Of a DNA stretch of 64,000 nucleotides, positions 8,215 to 17,245 are shown in pieces. The stretch is from Thiodiazotropha sp040506195. GTDB lineage: Bacteria > Pseudomonadota > Gammaproteobacteria > Chromatiales > Chromatiaceae. The stretch lies in contig JBEVXH010000001.1 in assembly GCA_040506195.1 (NCBI GenBank), forward strand, positions 248,001 to 312,000, written 5' to 3'. Below the pieces are notes generated by a model, which saw nothing but the letters and a program-made list of their open reading frames with translations, was not told where the DNA came from and did not search any database. The first letter of the stretch is position 1, and each line of letters begins with the position of its first letter. The position numbers were made by a program, and so were the translations under genes.

Positions 8215-9963
8215 ATGGCCGGTAAGATCCCCACACAGTTTATCGATGACCTTTTGAACCGCATCGACGTTGTCGATGTCATCAATCGGCGCGTACCGCT
8301 TAAAAAGGCGGGCCGCGACTTTCAGGCGCGTTGTCCCTTCCACGACGAAAAGACACCTTCATTCACCGTCAGCCAACAAAAGCAGTTCTACCACTGTTTC
8401 GGCTGCGGCGCCCATGGGTCAGCCATCGGTTTTCTCATGGAGTATGAAAATCTCGGTTTTGTCGAGGCCGTGGAAGAGCTGGCTCACGCTGCGGGCCTCG
8501 AGGTACCCCGGGAGGCCGGGTACGACCAAGGCCCAGACCTGCGTCCACTGTATGACTTGATGGAGGATGCAGCCCGCTTCTACCGCCATCAACTCAAAAA
8601 CCATCCCAATGCCGGACAGGCAATCGATTATCTCAAGTCACGCGGCTTGAGCGGTGAAATCGCAGCCGCCTTCGGTATCGGTTATGCGCCTCCAGGTTGG
8701 GATAATCTGCTCACCGCGCTGGGCAGGGATACCCCCGCCGTCTCCAGGCTGTTGCAGTGTGGATTGACGCAAGAGGGAGAAAGCAAAGGATACGACCGTT
8801 TCCGAGACCGCATCATCTTCCCCATCCGGGACCGGAGGGGGCGCACCATCGGTTTTGGCGGCCGCACCATCGGAGATGAAAAACCGAAATACCTGAACTC
8901 ACCTGAAACCGCATTGTTTCATAAAGGACGGGAACTCTATGGCCTGTATGAGGCGCGCAAGGCAAACGCCAAGATTGCACGGCTATTGGTGGTGGAGGGT
9001 TATATGGATGTGGCCGCACTGGCCCAGCATGGCATCCTCAATGCCGCTGCAACCCTCGGTACGGCCACCACCCATGACCATCTGGAATTGATCTTTCGCA
9101 CCTGTCCCGAGGTGGTATTCTGTTTTGACGGTGACCGTGCCGGTCGGGATGCGGCCTGGAAAGCACTGCAGACCAGCCTGCCTCTGATGCGGGATGGACG
9201 AGAGGTCAAATTCCTCTTTTTACCCCAAGGCGAGGACCCGGACACCCAGATACGCAAAGAGGGTGCCGATGCCTTCAATGCACGCATGGAGCAGGCCCAA
9301 CCTCTGTCGAAATTTCTCTTCCAACAACTTACCGATCAGGTGCAGATGGAGAGTATCGATGGTCGCGCAAAGCTTGCCCAACTGGCGTCCCCCCTCCTGG
9401 AAAAGCTCCCATCCGGGGTGTTTCGCCGCATGATGTTTCAGCATCTGGAAGAGGTGGTGGGCATCAGAGACGGCCATCTCGACAAAGGCGGTCGGCAAAA
9501 AGGCCGAAATCGCCAAAGGAGCGCAGTGCCTAGTGAAAAGCAGCAACGCCCTACCCCAATCCGAATGGCCATTGCATTACTGCTCGACTGCCCCCATCTA
9601 TACACCATCGCAGACAGCGTTGAAAAAGATTGGCAAAAGTGGGACGCACCCGGCATAAGCATTCTCAAACAGCTACTTGAAATAATCCGTTCCCAACCTA
9701 CGCTTAACAAAGCAGCTTTGTTGGAACGATGGCGAGATACGGAGCACTTCAATCACCTCAACAAATTAGCCAATTACAGATTTGATCTGCCGGGCATGGA
9801 TCAGGAGGCTGAATTACGTGATGCACTCCTCAAATTAAACGCTCAGTTTCATAAAAATTCCCGACCGCAACCGGGGAATCTACGTCCCAGCGAACTGTCT
9901 GATGATCTGCTTAATGAGCTGAAACGCTGCTATCCCGGCACCCTCAGCCAGGATGAGCAGTAA
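8215..9963 (+). CDS. dnaG: DNA primase
   Basis: 582 residues. The N-terminal zinc-binding domain has C40, H43, C61 and C64 (CPFH, CFGC). The TOPRIM catalytic core includes VVEGYMDVAAL and the acidic DGDRAGRDAA. The C-terminal third, which binds DnaB helicase, is less conserved, as expected. It synthesises RNA primers at the replication fork. Third gene of the rpsU operon. Confidence 0.97.
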   Translation: MAGKIPTQFIDDLLNRIDVVDVINRRVPLKKAGRDFQARCPFHDEKTPSFTVSQQKQFYHCFGCGAHGSAIGFLMEYENLGFVEAVEELAHAAGLEVPREAGYDQGPDLRPLYDLMEDAARFYRHQLKNHPNAGQAIDYLKSRGLSGEIAAAFGIGYAPPGWDNLLTALGRDTPAVSRLLQCGLTQEGESKGYDRFRDRIIFPIRDRRGRTIGFGGRTIGDEKPKYLNSPETALFHKGRELYGLYEARKANAKIARLLVVEGYMDVAALAQHGILNAAATLGTATTHDHLELIFRTCPEVVFCFDGDRAGRDAAWKALQTSLPLMRDGREVKFLFLPQGEDPDTQIRKEGADAFNARMEQAQPLSKFLFQQLTDQVQMESIDGRAKLAQLASPLLEKLPSGVFRRMMFQHLEEVVGIRDGHLDKGGRQKGRNRQRSAVPSEKQQRPTPIRMAIALLLDCPHLYTIADSVEKDWQKWDAPGISILKQLLEIIRSQPTLNKAALLERWRDTEHFNHLNKLANYRFDLPGMDQEAELRDALLKLNAQFHKNSRPQPGNLRPSELSDDLLNELKRCYPGTLSQDEQ

Positions 9964-10075
9964 GAAACAGGGGTCTTCAGAGAAAGACCAATAGCTGGCA
10001 CAAGTATATGAAAGTGTGCTAATATGGTGAGTTCAGTCTCAGTGTTGTACACCTCGTCTGACTACAAGGTAAAAG
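9964..10075 (+). promoter_or_regulatory. dnaG-rpoD spacer with hairpin
   Basis: The spacer holds an inverted repeat GGTCTT-N6-AAGACC (9972-9989) just after the dnaG stop. It lacks a T-run, so it may be an mRNA-processing or attenuating hairpin like the one between dnaG and rpoD in E. coli. A TAATAT hexamer near 10019 could be the -10 of an internal rpoD promoter. Both are tentative. Confidence 0.35.
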
Positions 10076-11908
10076 ATGAACCAGGAACAGCAGCAATCTC
10101 AATTAAAGCAACTGATTGCAAAGGGTAAGGAACAGGGATTCCTCACCTACGCGGAAGTTAATGACCACCTTCCTGAGGGCATTGTAGAGCCCGAACAGAT
10201 CGAGGATATCGTCCGCATGATCAACGACATGGGCATCACGGTCCATGAATCGGCGCCTGATCTGGAAGACAACACCCTCAACGACTCGGTCGTCTCCGCC
10301 GATGAAGACGCCGCCGAGGCGGCAGCTGCCGCCCTGGCCAGTGTCGACAGCGAATTCGGCCGCACCACTGACCCGGTCCGCATGTATATGCGTGAAATGG
10401 GCACTGTTGAGCTGCTGACCCGTGAAGGCGAACTGCGCATCGCCAAGCGCATTGAGGAGGGCCTACACCAGGTCTCTGCCGCATTGGCCACCTTCCCTAC
10501 CACCGTCGATCTGCTGTGCACGCTGCTGGAGAAGATTGAACCCGGTGAATCACGGCTTGCCGACATCACCAGCGGCTTCATCGATCCCAACGAACCAGAT
10601 GAGATCCCCACACCGGTGCAACCGCAGGATGCCGCCAGTAACAACGGCACCAGTGATGACGACGATGACAGCAGCGACGATCCTGAAAACACCGGCCCCG
10701 ACCCGGAAGAGGTCACGGCAAAAGGAAAAGAACTTCGCAAGCGCTTTAATTCGCTGTGCTCTGCCCTGAAGAAACAGGGCCGTGCCAGCGCCAAGTCGCA
10801 AAAAGCCCAGGATGCGGTTTCAGAGACATTCCTTGAATTCAAGCTGGTACCCGTCACCTTCAATCAGCTCGTCTCCACTTTGAGAGACACGATTGAGCGC
10901 ATCCGCAACCAGGAACGCATCATCATGAACCTTTGCGTCGACAAGGCACACATGCCCCGCAAAGAGTTTATCGCCTCGTTTCCCGACAATGAGACCAACC
11001 TCGACTGGATCATCAACCAGATCAATAAAGGCAAGCCCCATTCGGAAGCCCTCAAAGAGCATTCCGACGAGATCATTCGTGCGCAAAAGCGCCTTGTCGG
11101 CATTGAGAGCGACTGCCTGTTGACCATTGGAGAAATCAAAGAGACCAATCGCAAGATGTCGATCGGCGAGGCCAAGGCACGCCGCGCCAAGAAAGAGATG
11201 GTGGAAGCAAACCTGCGCCTGGTCATCTCCATTGCGAAGAAATACACCAACCGCGGACTGCAGTTTCTCGACCTTATCCAGGAAGGCAATATCGGCCTGA
11301 TGAAGGCAGTGGACAAGTTCGAATATCGCCGCGGTTACAAATTTTCAACCTATGCGACCTGGTGGATTCGTCAGGCCATTACCCGCTCTATCGCCGATCA
11401 GGCGCGTACCATCCGCATTCCGGTGCACATGATAGAGACCATCAACAAACTGAATCGCATCTCCCGGCAGATGATTCAGGAGATGGGCCGCGAAGCCACA
11501 CCGGAAGAGCTGGCGGAACGCATGGACATGCCGGAAGACAAGATTCGCAAGGTACTCAAGATCGCCAAGGAACCGATCTCCATGGAGACACCGATCGGTG
11601 ACGATGAGGATTCCCACCTGGGTGATTTTATCGAGGATTCCGGCGTGGTCTCCCCCATCGAGTCAGCCACCGCGGAAGGCCTGGGCGAAGCGACGCAAAA
11701 CATGCTGGCCGGGTTGACCAGCCGGGAAGCGAAAGTGCTGCGCATGCGCTTCGGCATCGACATGAACACCGACCACACCCTCGAAGAGGTCGGCAAACAG
11801 TTCGATGTCACCCGGGAACGTATCCGCCAGATCGAAGCCAAGGCACTGCGCAAACTGCGCCACCCTTCGCGCTCAGATCGTCTCCGCAGCTTCCTCGACA
11901 GCGATTGA
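10076..11908 (+). CDS. rpoD: RNA polymerase sigma-70 factor RpoD
   Basis: 610 residues, the primary sigma factor. Region 1.1 is present (residues 1-80), then an acidic low-complexity stretch (DDDDDSSDDPENTGPDPEE) in the non-conserved region. The core includes NLRLVISIAKKYTNRGLQFLDLI (region 2) and the region 4 helix-turn-helix TLEEVGKQFDVTRERIRQIE. Last gene of the operon; the CAU tRNA follows 74 bases later. Confidence 0.98.
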   Translation: MNQEQQQSQLKQLIAKGKEQGFLTYAEVNDHLPEGIVEPEQIEDIVRMINDMGITVHESAPDLEDNTLNDSVVSADEDAAEAAAAALASVDSEFGRTTDPVRMYMREMGTVELLTREGELRIAKRIEEGLHQVSAALATFPTTVDLLCTLLEKIEPGESRLADITSGFIDPNEPDEIPTPVQPQDAASNNGTSDDDDDSSDDPENTGPDPEEVTAKGKELRKRFNSLCSALKKQGRASAKSQKAQDAVSETFLEFKLVPVTFNQLVSTLRDTIERIRNQERIIMNLCVDKAHMPRKEFIASFPDNETNLDWIINQINKGKPHSEALKEHSDEIIRAQKRLVGIESDCLLTIGEIKETNRKMSIGEAKARRAKKEMVEANLRLVISIAKKYTNRGLQFLDLIQEGNIGLMKAVDKFEYRRGYKFSTYATWWIRQAITRSIADQARTIRIPVHMIETINKLNRISRQMIQEMGREATPEELAERMDMPEDKIRKVLKIAKEPISMETPIGDDEDSHLGDFIEDSGVVSPIESATAEGLGEATQNMLAGLTSREAKVLRMRFGIDMNTDHTLEEVGKQFDVTRERIRQIEAKALRKLRHPSRSDRLRSFLDSD

Positions 11909-11921
11909 TTACAGGATTCCA

Positions 11922-11954
11922 GCGCAACGACAGTAAAAACTGCTGTTTTTGCGC
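11922..11954 (+). terminator. Possible rpoD terminator hairpin
   Basis: GCGCAA (11922-11927) can pair with TTGCGC (11949-11954), and inside it CAGT with ACTG. Runs of A and T lie within the stem rather than after it, so this is not a textbook intrinsic terminator. Confidence 0.35.
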
Positions 11955-11982
11955 CGTGATCTGCTACAATCCCGCCGATTCC

Positions 11983-12060
<78 letters not shown>

Positions 12061-12114
12061 TAAATTCAATAAGTTAGTATAGTTTTTATCTGCTCGGCTG
12101 AAATTTCATTTTTC

Positions 12115-12134
12115 ATGTAGACGCAATGTAGACA
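12115..12134 (+). repeat. Candidate integrase arm-type sites, left end
   Basis: Two direct copies, ATGTAGACG (12115-12123) and ATGTAGACA (12126-12134), 11 bases apart, lie about 55 bases inside attL. The same word occurs at the right end near the integrase gene, which is the pattern of arm-type binding sites. Confidence 0.5.
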
Positions 12135-12274
12135 CTTACATATCTTTGTTTTAAAAAAACATATACCACCCTACCCCTTCCTACTTCCACTTAACGCAGC
12201 AGAAGAATAATCAAGCAAGACACGCTCAAAAAAAGTCATTTCTGTATATACACCACTCGTGTAGAAGCGTTCTA

Positions 12275-15200
12275 TTAAGGATTGGACACATCCAGAACGA
12301 ACACATCAATTAATCCTGTGAGTTCTGGCTTTAACGTTGCCTCAATGCTAGTTTTGAGTTCCTGAGCGTTACCAATCCTATGTTTCTTACGCCCTGCAAC
12401 TTTTTCGTCTGGTCCAAACCAAATTGCGAGGAAAATGCCCTGTTGCTCTGCGTCTGGGTGAATGGAGTATCGCTCATGTAGTTGAGCGGTAGCAGCTGTG
12501 TATAGCTCCTTATGCCACTGTCCCTTGACCTCTGTAACCAGAAGTCGTCTTTTAGCGCCAATCATCTTGGTCACCGTAAAATCACTCCGATTTGCGTTCT
12601 TTAGCTGATGTTCCGGTGTCACTGAGATGCCTTGTGGTTCTAGTCTCAGATTGAGGCGTTCAGCAATAATCTCAGTAGACCGCACTTCACCTAGCCGTTC
12701 ACCTTTCTCATAGAACCTATCTGCGGAATTGTACTCTCCACCCTCAATGGCATTTTGAAAGTCTTGGAGCTCTTGAATCACAAGCTGACGTAAACCTTCC
12801 ACAGTAACTACTTCGTCTCGATCTAGTCGATTTACGATTTCCCGGGGTGTCGGGGGTTCGAAGTCCCTCAGTGCTTTCTTCCTAACTTGTTCGGTATGTA
12901 TGCTCTTCAAGTCTTTATGTAGGTCTTTAAATCGGGGGTCAGCAAGGAGGTGCTCGAGGACAGAAATAGCATCATCGGGATTATCTGAGCTGATTGACCA
13001 GACCACTTCGGACAAGAAGCGATACGCTTTCTCTTCTTTTGGACTATCCGTTCCCCAATGGTTCGGCAGATCAACCTTTGGCCATTTATCGATAAAGGCA
13101 TCTAGAATAGCTTCTATTTTACCTGACGTTAGCTTGGGCCAATAGGAATGATTTCCATAGCTCATTTGCCCAGATCGCTCTTGAAATATAAATACCGTGT
13201 CTTTATTGGCTTTGAGCCAATCCCAGCATGCCTCAGGTGCGTTATCAAGAAAGTACCACGCGCGCACAAACCAGAATATGCGTTTTTGTTCAATGTCTTC
13301 GTTACCAGTAGGGTTAGGATAATCAAATATGAATTCTGAACATCGCTCGGTAATGATTTCTTTCAAGTCATCCCGATTGCCATACTGAGCAGTAATATCA
13401 AAAAGCGTTTCTAGTGGTTCAATAGCCAATTCTCGAAAATGCTTAAGCCAGTCAATTGACAACGCGGCACGCAAATGACTGAAGACCTCTTCACTGCGCA
13501 GTAATCCAACTGCAGGATGAATACAACCTGACTGTGCCAGTTGTGGCTCAACGTACTGCCGGAGAAAATCCTCTATATTCGTTTCATCAGGAAAGATGAG
13601 GTGATCGACCTCAGTCACCAGTGCATTGCGCTCATCTTCTGAAACAGCTCTGTAGTGCAAATGAATGTTAGTACGCAGCGCTCTGAGTAGGCAGAGATCA
13701 ACTCCTTCTAAGTTGCCTTTTACACGCATGATCTCCAAGCAAGCCGCATAAAGGATCTTTTGAGCGACTGACCACTGTGAAGCACACTGTAGTTCAGCAA
13801 GCTTGAGCAAATCTGGTACGTATGGAGTGATGAAATCGATGCAGTTTCTAAGTGCATTCCGAACGATTATCTCTTCGCCAAACTCGTCTTCGATTTTGTT
13901 CGGCTGATTAAGCACTAATTCTGCAAAGCGAACCAAGCAACCCCAATGGCGCCCACCTTCGACAAGTTCACGGTTGTCATGAACATACTTGATATTCTCC
14001 GCTCTGATGTCGAGTTCTTGCCTCCGATGGCGCTTCATCCTTCGAGTATTCCTGAATCTCTGCATCCGGTATTCTTGTTGGTGCTGCGTTGCAGCCTTGT
14101 TGGACTTAACCCACTCTCTCATGAGTGCGGTTTTCTCTACTGCTTGCTTACGCATATACCGCCGCAAGCTGTCTGGACCTCGGTCTTCCTTATTTCGATA
14201 ATACTGATGTCCAGCTATGAAACTCACCCACAAATCCGTATTGTCAGTCTCAAACGCCAGATCGACTACGAATTTGAAGTCGTCAGTATGAAAACAAAGG
14301 CCGGAGTGTGAATGCCAGTCTAATATGTGTATTTTGGTCTCGATAATCTGTTCACGGTCAGTCACCCCCCCGAACAAATGAGCAATAATTCCTTGTCGCA
14401 GGTCATCATCTTCTTGAAGTACTTGGACTGCCCTACTTTGGCCTACAGCTTTGTGCTCATGGAAATTCAGGTTTCCAACCCATTGCCAAACCTGTGCTGG
14501 ATCAAACGGTGGCTTGGCTAGATCGAAGTATCGATCAAGCATTAACCCAACGATCTTGCTTATACCGTTTCGGCAATCACACTCGTAAGATTTCTTTCCA
14601 CATTTACAGGTTAAGCCTTTGGTCAGATCATCCAAAAGACACTCGATAGTTGCTATATCTAACCCATTGATGAAACGATTCAAGAAGAAGCGCGCACCTA
14701 TTATGCGTTCATGGTGCTCTTTGTGTCCTGGATAGAGATTTGCACAAACCCGAAAGAAATCTGCGAGATAATCCCTATCGTATTTTTCTGGCCCTAGGTA
14801 TTCGATGATTTTGGTTGCAACCTTCAGCGAAGTATGACTCGCCTCTGATACAAGAGCATCCAGGTCAGCATGATGATCATGATCCAAAATGTTGAGCAAG
14901 CACGAACTCGCCAACAAACGAGAGTTCTCATTCTCGTCTGGCGCTAAAGCGAGTTGGTGTATCTCATTTTTTAACTGCCTAATTGCTGGTGATCCCACCA
15001 AAAGTTCAAGAATTAAATCTCGCAAGTGCCCATCACTTCCGGCCGCGAGAAGAGGTTTGATCTCTTCCACGACGTCTTGTGTGAAAAAACCTGCAACACT
15101 GAATCTACGCCTGAAATCCCCCCTTCGAAAGTAAGGATCTTTGGCTTCAATTTCTTTCAGCCGCTTTATGATCTGGCACTTTGACGAATGTTCCAGCTGG

Positions 15201-16297
15201 GAAGGATCGCCATTCGCAAGTACTGCATAAGGGTCAAGTTCGATCGCGGTTACCTCGATAGGCTTGTTGCCTAATGCGGCCATCCAGCCCAGCAATCCCC
15301 GGAGTTCATCTCGTACTGTCGAGTTTGGAGCGATGATAGGTAGGCACTTCGAAAATGTCAGTAGGTCTGATGGATCTGCTATCCGTTTGGTAAGATAACC
15401 AGCTGCGCAGTATTCAGCGATGATCTTGTGAACAGGACGATGTTGATCCGAGTTGTCGCCTAGCTTAAAAAGTCGAGTTGCAAGGATGCCATCAGCCGCT
15501 GTGTCGTCGTTAAACAGTGACGCCAGTAACGGATACATCCGATTTTCAGTGGCTTCACTCTTGTCAACGCCTTCAGCACCAGACAACAAGAGCTTGGCAA
15601 ATACCTCCGAGGCGAGTTCAACTTTTTTTGTGGTCGAAAGTGTCGATTTACTTGTAAAAACTTTGGGATTTACTTCTTTTGCCAAACGCTCAACTGCTTG
15701 AGTGAAAATTGACTGTTTGTCGGTAAAGCACCTTTCGCTCTCGATATAGGCGTCAGCAAATAGCTTCAGAAACTGGGGGTTTGGGAGTAACGTTTGTAAA
15801 TCAAATCTACTTACTTCAGCCTGGAACGCTGTGAAATCCTCACTTTGCACATGATGATCAAAAATCGCCCGCTGTTCGGCCTCATCAAACTCACATAGCC
15901 TAACCACCAGGGGGTGGTGCCCGAGAAATTCGTTGAATGCATTTGTAGCCCCATTATCCCACTCACTGGACCGGCTTGACAAGAAAACGTGGGTTGGGTT
16001 TGCCTCTTCAGCTTGGCTGAGAAGTTTATAAATGCCGGTGGCGTCCACTTTTGCCAACTCATCGAATGCATCAATTACCAGCGGAATATTTTTAGCCTTT
16101 GCTCCCACGTATCCGAATTTGCTTGCTGTAACTGCTTTTGTTCCCAACTGTTGGGCAAGACTCCCCATAAGCTCAGTTTTCCCGCCACCGGGCTCGGCCA
16201 AGACGACAACGTAATTTGAAGTGGCTAACAACGCCGCTTCAGTGTATGTCTTTTCACCACTCGAGAGTGTGCGTGGTAGATAGAAAGTTGAACTCAT
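12275..16297 (-). CDS. STAND/NACHT-like NTPase with C-terminal PD-(D/E)xK nuclease domain
   Basis: 1340 residues, with no family name recognised. Seen: a P-loop AEPGGGKT (34-41), a Walker B IPLVIDAFDE (71-80), an SSRS sensor-like motif (107-110) and HRPVHKIIAEYCAAGYL (287-303), which resembles the end of a NACHT winged-helix module. A long helical region follows, probably a sensor, with a putative zinc knuckle CKCG...CDC (C564, C566, C573, C575). The C-terminus shows RSDF (D1239) and TEVKGQ (E1256, K1258), then a QLHERY helix, the PD-(D/E)xK layout. Known Avs/STAND defence proteins combine such parts, usually with the effector at the N-terminus. As island cargo, an antiphage role is a reasonable inference. 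The 5' neighbour on the same strand ends 124 bases before this start. Confidence 0.75.
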   Translation of the reverse strand: MSSTFYLPRTLSSGEKTYTEAALLATSNYVVVLAEPGGGKTELMGSLAQQLGTKAVTASKFGYVGAKAKNIPLVIDAFDELAKVDATGIYKLLSQAEEANPTHVFLSSRSSEWDNGATNAFNEFLGHHPLVVRLCEFDEAEQRAIFDHHVQSEDFTAFQAEVSRFDLQTLLPNPQFLKLFADAYIESERCFTDKQSIFTQAVERLAKEVNPKVFTSKSTLSTTKKVELASEVFAKLLLSGAEGVDKSEATENRMYPLLASLFNDDTAADGILATRLFKLGDNSDQHRPVHKIIAEYCAAGYLTKRIADPSDLLTFSKCLPIIAPNSTVRDELRGLLGWMAALGNKPIEVTAIELDPYAVLANGDPSQLEHSSKCQIIKRLKEIEAKDPYFRRGDFRRRFSVAGFFTQDVVEEIKPLLAAGSDGHLRDLILELLVGSPAIRQLKNEIHQLALAPDENENSRLLASSCLLNILDHDHHADLDALVSEASHTSLKVATKIIEYLGPEKYDRDYLADFFRVCANLYPGHKEHHERIIGARFFLNRFINGLDIATIECLLDDLTKGLTCKCGKKSYECDCRNGISKIVGLMLDRYFDLAKPPFDPAQVWQWVGNLNFHEHKAVGQSRAVQVLQEDDDLRQGIIAHLFGGVTDREQIIETKIHILDWHSHSGLCFHTDDFKFVVDLAFETDNTDLWVSFIAGHQYYRNKEDRGPDSLRRYMRKQAVEKTALMREWVKSNKAATQHQQEYRMQRFRNTRRMKRHRRQELDIRAENIKYVHDNRELVEGGRHWGCLVRFAELVLNQPNKIEDEFGEEIIVRNALRNCIDFITPYVPDLLKLAELQCASQWSVAQKILYAACLEIMRVKGNLEGVDLCLLRALRTNIHLHYRAVSEDERNALVTEVDHLIFPDETNIEDFLRQYVEPQLAQSGCIHPAVGLLRSEEVFSHLRAALSIDWLKHFRELAIEPLETLFDITAQYGNRDDLKEIITERCSEFIFDYPNPTGNEDIEQKRIFWFVRAWYFLDNAPEACWDWLKANKDTVFIFQERSGQMSYGNHSYWPKLTSGKIEAILDAFIDKWPKVDLPNHWGTDSPKEEKAYRFLSEVVWSISSDNPDDAISVLEHLLADPRFKDLHKDLKSIHTEQVRKKALRDFEPPTPREIVNRLDRDEVVTVEGLRQLVIQELQDFQNAIEGGEYNSADRFYEKGERLGEVRSTEIIAERLNLRLEPQGISVTPEHQLKNANRSDFTVTKMIGAKRRLLVTEVKGQWHKELYTAATAQLHERYSIHPDAEQQGIFLAIWFGPDEKVAGRKKHRIGNAQELKTSIEATLKPELTGLIDVFVLDVSNP

Positions 16298-16421
16298 AGG
16301 TGCAAAACATGGTGTATCTAACAGCTTAAGATATTCTAGAGGCCGATTGTAATTTAAACTAAAGCGATATCGTAAGACTCACTGGTCGTCCCAACTGACT
16401 ACTTGATAGGACATCCGATTA

Positions 16422-16970
16422 TCACTGTGTAGGCTTCCAGCTAAATTCAAGTTCAAATCTTCTTCGGTAAGCCGTATCTATTTGAGCTGGTGCATTACAT
16501 ATATAACGTCTGGCTTCATCTAGGACAGTGCCGGACAGTGTCCGTAGGTAGGATACAGCTTCTTCCTCCGATGGTGACTTTCCGTTTTGGTCACTGAATT
16601 TAGGACCTAAAGCAGTCCAGATCACAGCGTCAACCCCGACACTATTAGCCCAAGCATCAATGCCGGGTATGCTCCCAGGTACATCACCACCAACTGACCA
16701 TACGCCTATATTATTAATATATTGTTCCGGAATTCGTTCTCTTTCTCTAAGTTTGTCTCTCGCGGTCTCAAGTTCCATTCGATCCATTAACGCCCAAAGC
16801 GTACGCACACGAGCTGAATTAGGTTCTATTACTAAGGTAAGCCTCCCATCAGATGATTGTCGCGCGAATTCGACAGAAATTAACGGTCCATCTTGATACC
16901 AGGTTCTTTGTATTGGCAGAGTTCCAGGATCCCAAATCAGTGAACCCCATCCAAGGCATGCGATTTTCAT
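16422..16970 (-). CDS. Uncharacterised protein, GGCT-like N-terminus
   Basis: 182 residues. It starts MKIACLGWGSLIWDPG, where GWGSLIW recalls the YGSL substrate loop of gamma-glutamylcyclotransferase-fold proteins, followed by VEFARQSSDGRLTLVIEP. The protein is cytoplasmic, with no signal or membrane segment. A similar hypothetical family is widespread in bacteria, but no function is known to me. It lies upstream of the STAND-nuclease gene on the same strand, separated by 124 bases, so joint transcription is possible. Whether it is part of that system or independent cargo is open. Confidence 0.6.
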   Translation of the reverse strand: MKIACLGWGSLIWDPGTLPIQRTWYQDGPLISVEFARQSSDGRLTLVIEPNSARVRTLWALMDRMELETARDKLRERERIPEQYINNIGVWSVGGDVPGSIPGIDAWANSVGVDAVIWTALGPKFSDQNGKSPSEEEAVSYLRTLSGTVLDEARRYICNAPAQIDTAYRRRFELEFSWKPTQ

Positions 16971-17245
16971 AGATTCCCCTTTTCCTTATCTATTGCTATG
17001 CGCTATACGGATCCTTCTGACCCCTAAAATCGGCAAATGGATTATCAATTTAGATTCGTAACTTATTGTTTAACCAATATAATATTACATCCAGTCACAT
17101 TAAAGATTTAGAATTTCATCTTTCCTAATTAATACACTTATTAATTATAACGTATGAAATCTTGGTTAATAAAACAATCAGGGTCACCCGTTAAACGACA
17201 CAATTTATCGATTATTTAACAAACGGCATTTAGTTCACCGTACAG
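16971..17245. other. A+T-rich gap between rep and cargo genes
   Basis: 275 bases of strongly A+T-rich sequence with runs such as TTAATTATAA and no convincing reading frame. It must contain the promoter for the GGCT-like gene and the 3' end signals of rep. No clear hairpin terminator was seen. Confidence 0.4.

Noticed and set aside
10147..10863. Ser-rich minus-strand frame opposite rpoD
   Set aside because: Shadow of the acidic region of RpoD; no motifs.
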